The notes beneath the pieces were generated by a model. The model was given only the letters and a program-made list of their open reading frames with translations. It was not told the origin of the DNA and made no database searches. DNA of 64,000 nt from contig MNCI01021551.1 of assembly GCA_015680685.1 (NCBI GenBank), positions 141,051-205,050 on the forward strand, given 5' to 3'. Both the position numbers and the translations under genes were made by a program. This document shows, one piece after another, positions 60,037-64,000 of the stretch. Every line of letters starts with the position of its first letter. Within the stretch, counting starts at the first letter, position 1. The stretch is from Gnetum montanum (lineage: Eukaryota > Streptophyta > Gnetopsida > Gnetales > Gnetaceae).

Positions 60037-61199
60037 CTTCAGGGGTCAAGGAGGGAGGATCATGACTTGAAATCATCACTACACATATCATATTGGGTCT
60101 CACACATCACACTTGGGATCAAATAAGATTTGTAAAGAAGATTGCTTGTATGATGGCTTGCTAGAGTAAAGATTTAAGCCTCTTTGTCATGGTCCTGTGA
60201 GTTATGCATTTCATTTTTTGTTTTGTTTAAATTATTTAGCTAGTGGTTTAGATAGTATCATCCTTGGCAAGTAATTTTGGGATTTTTAGATTGCTCTTAC
60301 TGTTCTTGTTGCCCGATAGAAATTTCTATTAAAATTTTGCCATAGAAGCGCTTGTGTTTAAAAGCCTTAAGAGCATTTTAGTAGTAAATTTCATTATTGT
60401 GCAATGTGTGGGAATTGCTATTGGGATTGTTGTAAGAGAGCCTCTGTTTGTAGTCACGCCGTTGAACAATTCAGTAGTCGAGAGGGTTCAGAAAATCTTT
60501 GGTATTTTGATGGGACCAAAATAGCTTCTTTTTATCTTTAAAGTGAATTCTCATGGTATTTCAATCAGAAATTGTCAAGTCTTTTAAAGGTTCTGTTTGA
60601 ATCCAATCGTTGACATCTATTATCTAGTCAAAATGGAGTCTCGTACGTGGTAGTTTACGCAGCAATTTTTGGTAGCATAGTAGGATTGTTTTGAAGATAT
60701 TGCTTGTTTGAGCCTTGGAAGTTTGAACAATTCGTAGATATTGAATTTGGGATAGCTTTCTTTTCTTTTCTGCTTATTTCCATTGAATCTTGCTCTATTT
60801 CTCGTTTTCTTGTGGAACTATCTCTTTCTCTGGGAAAAATTAGGAGTAGATTGCGGAGTTGTGCTCAAATGTTTTTGCAAAATTTTATTTGTTACAAGTA
60901 GGTATTATAAGGACCGTGTAGACTAGGCAGTTGAACAAAATAGGAAATTTTCAAGAACTCATAGTACTTGGCAAAGTTGGCTAAATCTCTTTAAAGTAAG
61001 TCATTTGTAGTTCACACACAATGCAATTGTTACATTTTACACAACCACACGCCGCAACAGCACACACACATACTCACATTAACTACTGAGTTTATTTGGA
61101 GGTATCTGGGCCTTGGTGTTGCCAGAGACCAGCAGGCACCTAAATCCTGTTCGAGGACACTCGTTGGGGGTCGTGTCCCAAACGGTCGCCAATAGTTTA

Positions 61200-61819
61200 A
61201 AAGAGAGAAATGAAGTAATTTAATAACTAATTTGATTTGACTAGTTAACTATTCTCTAACTAGTCCTAACACCAGCATCCATTCCCACTCTCTGGACAGA
61301 TCCTAAACTAGTGTAACACTACTGGGATTACCAAATGCTAGTCATTACTGGGTTACCAAGTGTTCTACATATTCTTGTAGTTGTGCTGAGTGTGCTAATT
61401 CATTGGTAATTCACAATTCAATAGAAATAACATTGATTAACTAATGAGAGTATCAACTAATAGTAAATAACATTAAATGAAATAATCAAGCTATTCTAAA
61501 TATTACAAAGTTTATCACAAAGTTTGTTTTTATTTCCGGACACAAGGTGTGCTCAGGTATACAATGCACAAATAAAGATCCATTCACTTTATGACTCCTA
61601 CTGCAAGCACTCAGAAATAATTCTAACTCTAGAATAGAAAAACTGCAAGAATTTGGATAAGGGACTAAAAAGTAATGTGAAACCAAGTTCCCTTGTCTCT
61701 TATTTATAGGCAACAAGATAAGTTCCAACATCACATGTCTGATATCACTTCAGCATCTACGATATTGCATATCCGATATTGAGGGCTCGATATTGAGGGT
61801 TCGATATTGAGGCTCATCA
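61200..61819 (-). repeat. Element G LTR, inner part
   Basis: Ends CTCATCA next to the PPT. On the minus strand it begins TGATGAGCCTCAATATCG and has three copies of CTCAATATCG, then AATATCGTAG and GATATCAG, in the place of the GATATC array of C and D. The minus-strand TATA-like box CTATAAATA is at 61709-61701. Confidence 0.85.
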
Positions 61820-63880
61820 TACCCCCACGACTAAATGAAAAATCATCCTCGAGTTCCTTACAAAATATTTGGAAGGTATGGAATTATTAACTAAATGATG
61901 ATTGATGATGACATGGAATGATAGACCCAAAGTACCTGGTAAACGGATCAACAAATATATTATAACATTGGTGTTCATAACCATTGTGGTGAATAGTGTA
62001 CATAGATAACATCCAAACCCTTATTTGATAGCTTGAAAAGAGAGAGAGAGAAAAGAAAATGAGGTGCATTGCTTCCAATGTCAAAAGTTTGCACACCATT
62101 GTTCATTCATGGCCACATGACTAAGTTTTTTCCTTACATAAATGCTCTTGCTCTAGTCCATCTTGAGTGCTCCCTCCTATCCCAATTCATTGTTCATGTG
62201 ATCACCATCTGCACACACAACACAATCACAAATTATCAAGGATAGATAAGATATAATGCAATTGATACCTTGCCTCAATATGAAGTACATTGGCTAGGTT
62301 GTGGGTATGGAAAATACAAGGTTAGAGGTTTGTAAGTGATCACTACCCAAGGTGTAGGGGTGAGATAAGTAATGGAATGAAAAAATTTACAACAAGCCCC
62401 CATGACTAAGAGCGAACCTCTGGTAGAAATAGGAAAAAAAAGGAAAATGAAAGAAAAAGGAAGATAAGAGGAATAACAACAGTCAAGCCAATAAAAATAT
62501 ATAGAAGGAAAGATAAAAAAAAGATGTTATAGATGTGGTGAAATGAGAAATAGTTGTTTGCAAGAAATGTTCAAGGGAAAGAACTAAGCAATTGCACCAA
62601 AAAGGAATGCCAGTGGGTCCTCCCCAAAGCAGGCTCATGCCCTTTATGCCTTGACAAACCTACACACCAAAGAGTTTGTAAGCACTAGAAATGACATATG
62701 GAGACAATAGTTAAGAAGTTACCTAGATGAATTTACCAAAGAATAACAACGCATTGACTAAGATATAGACTAATCATAAAACTAGCAATGTGGTGGAATA
62801 TGGAAAGTAATAAGACAAGAGAAGAGAGAATGGAATGGAATCCTAAAATTAAATTTGTGTAAAGTCCCTTGTATAGTATGTGGTTAAGGAAACTTAATAA
62901 AATTCAACCCAAATCTAGATTAAAACTATCCACATCCAAAGACCTTGCATCAACACACTTGACCAATCCATCCTTCCGAAGCAACAAGAATGCTTTCACA
63001 GAGCAACCACCATTCCAAAAGGAGAAGAATAGAGAAGTAGGAAGTGAGGAAGGACCTTAGTTAGAGAAAACCTTCAAGCATGGGTAACATGTCTTTCTAG
63101 TTCCATAACCAGTGCTTGTAGCCCATGTTACTTTATTGTGTCTAAGGGGTGTGTTTTGAATTCCCACCAGTTTTTTTTATGTGAGAACCACACCATGCAA
63201 AGAATTATTTGATTTATTCAACTTCCCAATATTAGTTAACAAAAAAATGGTGAAAAACCTATGAAAAACATCTAAGTACCCAAGAGAATAGCTAGCATAA
63301 ATGTGTTAAATCCCCTTGAGGTCACACCCTTTTCAATCCATTTGAATCTTTCCTTGGTTCGAAGAATATCAAGGCAAAAATTTATTAATAGGTTTGCTTA
63401 GAAAAAGGGACAGTATAGTTCCAAAACCAAGGGAGACTATATAGTTGAGTGGATGAATGGATGACATGGACTTATTGCCTATTTTATCAAAATAAACCAT
63501 ATCATAGCATCAACATTGAAAGTCAAAGGTAAAAACCAAACATTAGCAAGCAACACTATTATAGTACAATCCACCATCACGAGCACTTATTATGTGATGA
63601 GTGAGAATAAATCAAAAAATATATAATAAAGAAAGAAATAGTAAAAGTGTTAAAGATGGTGTAAAATAAAAACAAGTAAACATGAAAAATGTGTAAAACA
63701 AAAAGGAGAAAAGAAATTGATGGCTTAGAATAACTAGCATTGGTGACCATCTTGCCCATGACTGAGTTGGAAGTAGGAGATCCAAAATAATGAGTAGGCT
63801 TATCCATCAACAGAGGTAGTGCTAGTACTAACCATTTTGGGCTCATGGAAAGGTTTGGTTTGCTAGACGTTCATCAATAA
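61820..63880 (-). other. Element G 3' non-coding region
   Basis: Non-coding, homologous (inverted) to the tails of D and C in its right half. The left half (61833-63060) is A-rich with no match seen in the window. Confidence 0.7.
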
Positions 63881-64000
63881 TTTCTTATTTGGGCTTCTAG
63901 GTTTATAGATCATCATGGCACCTAAAGGAAAATTTTCATGAATGATATAAGGTCCTTCCCACAGCATTTAAAATTTAGTTCATTGTGGCAAATGTGCGGG
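63881..64000 (-). pseudogene. pol: Element G: integrase C-terminus (partial)
   Basis: The minus strand near 63975-63930 reads LWEGPYIIHENFPLGAM, against LWEGPYIIHETFPSISI in element B. It continues beyond the window. Confidence 0.72.

Larger units (their letters stand above)
59226..61194 (+). repeat. Solo LTR with perfect target duplication
   Basis: Starts TGTTGGC and ends GCCAATA (family GCCAACA), flanked by GTTTA at 59221-59225 and 61195-61199. No internal region is attached, so LTR-LTR recombination is likely. It contains a TATA-like box CTATAAAAAGG at 60026 and the segment shared with 1-155. N gap 59397-60020 hides part. Confidence 0.88.
59004..64000 (-). mobile_element. Element G: 3' part of a B/D-related Gypsy element, running off the window
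   Basis: LTR 59004-59225 continues at 61200-61819 after a solo LTR insertion. PPT (minus AGTCGTGGGGGTA) is at 61820-61832. The internal region repeats, inverted, the 3' tail of element D (63100-63570), the T-rich array (63650-63715), and at the window end the integrase tail of element B (minus LWEGPYIIHE near 63970). So G has integrase followed by a D-type 3' tail, the form expected of the autonomous partner of C and D. Confidence 0.82.

Noticed and set aside
59380-60126. Long open frame across the N run
   Set aside because: Almost all codons are unknown; it reflects the gap. The same applies to frames over 17233-17697 and 33523-33926.

Overview
The window is a stretch of repeat-filled nuclear DNA from a large-genome land plant. 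Nothing in it looks bacterial or viral, and I found no ordinary cellular gene. The evidence is AT-rich sequence, decayed Ty3/Gypsy LTR retrotransposons with plant-type gag, protease, archaeal-type RNase H, reverse transcriptase (RT) and integrase (IN), PBS sites of the plant tRNA-Asp type, elements nested in elements, and stops of the kind left by C-to-T decay at methylated sites. A gymnosperm or another plant with slow repeat turnover fits best, but that is inference. No coding region is intact.

Layout. 1-155 is the end of an LTR. 619-6475 (+) is a decayed Gypsy gag-pol, element A, with a second RNase H between protease and RT. 6476-10051 is non-coding and unexplained. 10052-20581 is element F (minus), which carries only gag, protease and the extra RNase H. 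It is interrupted by element C (plus, 13197-18659, TSD CTTAG), which carries only gag and protease. 20582-25509 is AT-rich with no gene seen. 25510-54936 is a three-level nest. The outer element B (minus, gag-protease-RT-RNase H-IN, about 12 kb) holds element D (plus, 33189-50430, same family as C). D holds element E (minus, 34516-44655, a gag-protease element with many tandem arrays). 54937-59003 is non-coding with a local duplication. 59004-64000 is the 3' end of element G (minus, related to B and D), whose LTR is split by a solo LTR (59226-61194, TSD GTTTA). The end of that solo LTR matches bases 1-155.

How they relate. B, C, D and G share LTR ends (TGATGA...CTCATCA). B and D share a recognisable gag and protease, and B, D and G share a PPT of the form AGTCATGGGGGTA. 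C and D look like shorter forms of a B/G-type element that lost RT, RNase H and IN, and they would have depended on such a partner for copying. F stands in a similar relation to A. E is a third lineage without RT or IN.

Assembly. Three long N runs (17268-17538, 33589-33844, 59397-60020) and four single n bases (11715, 14452, 34566, 39433) are present. Each single n is flanked by a near-perfect 46-55 bp direct duplication that looks like unmerged contig overlap. At the two sites in coding sequence, removing one copy restores the reading frame.
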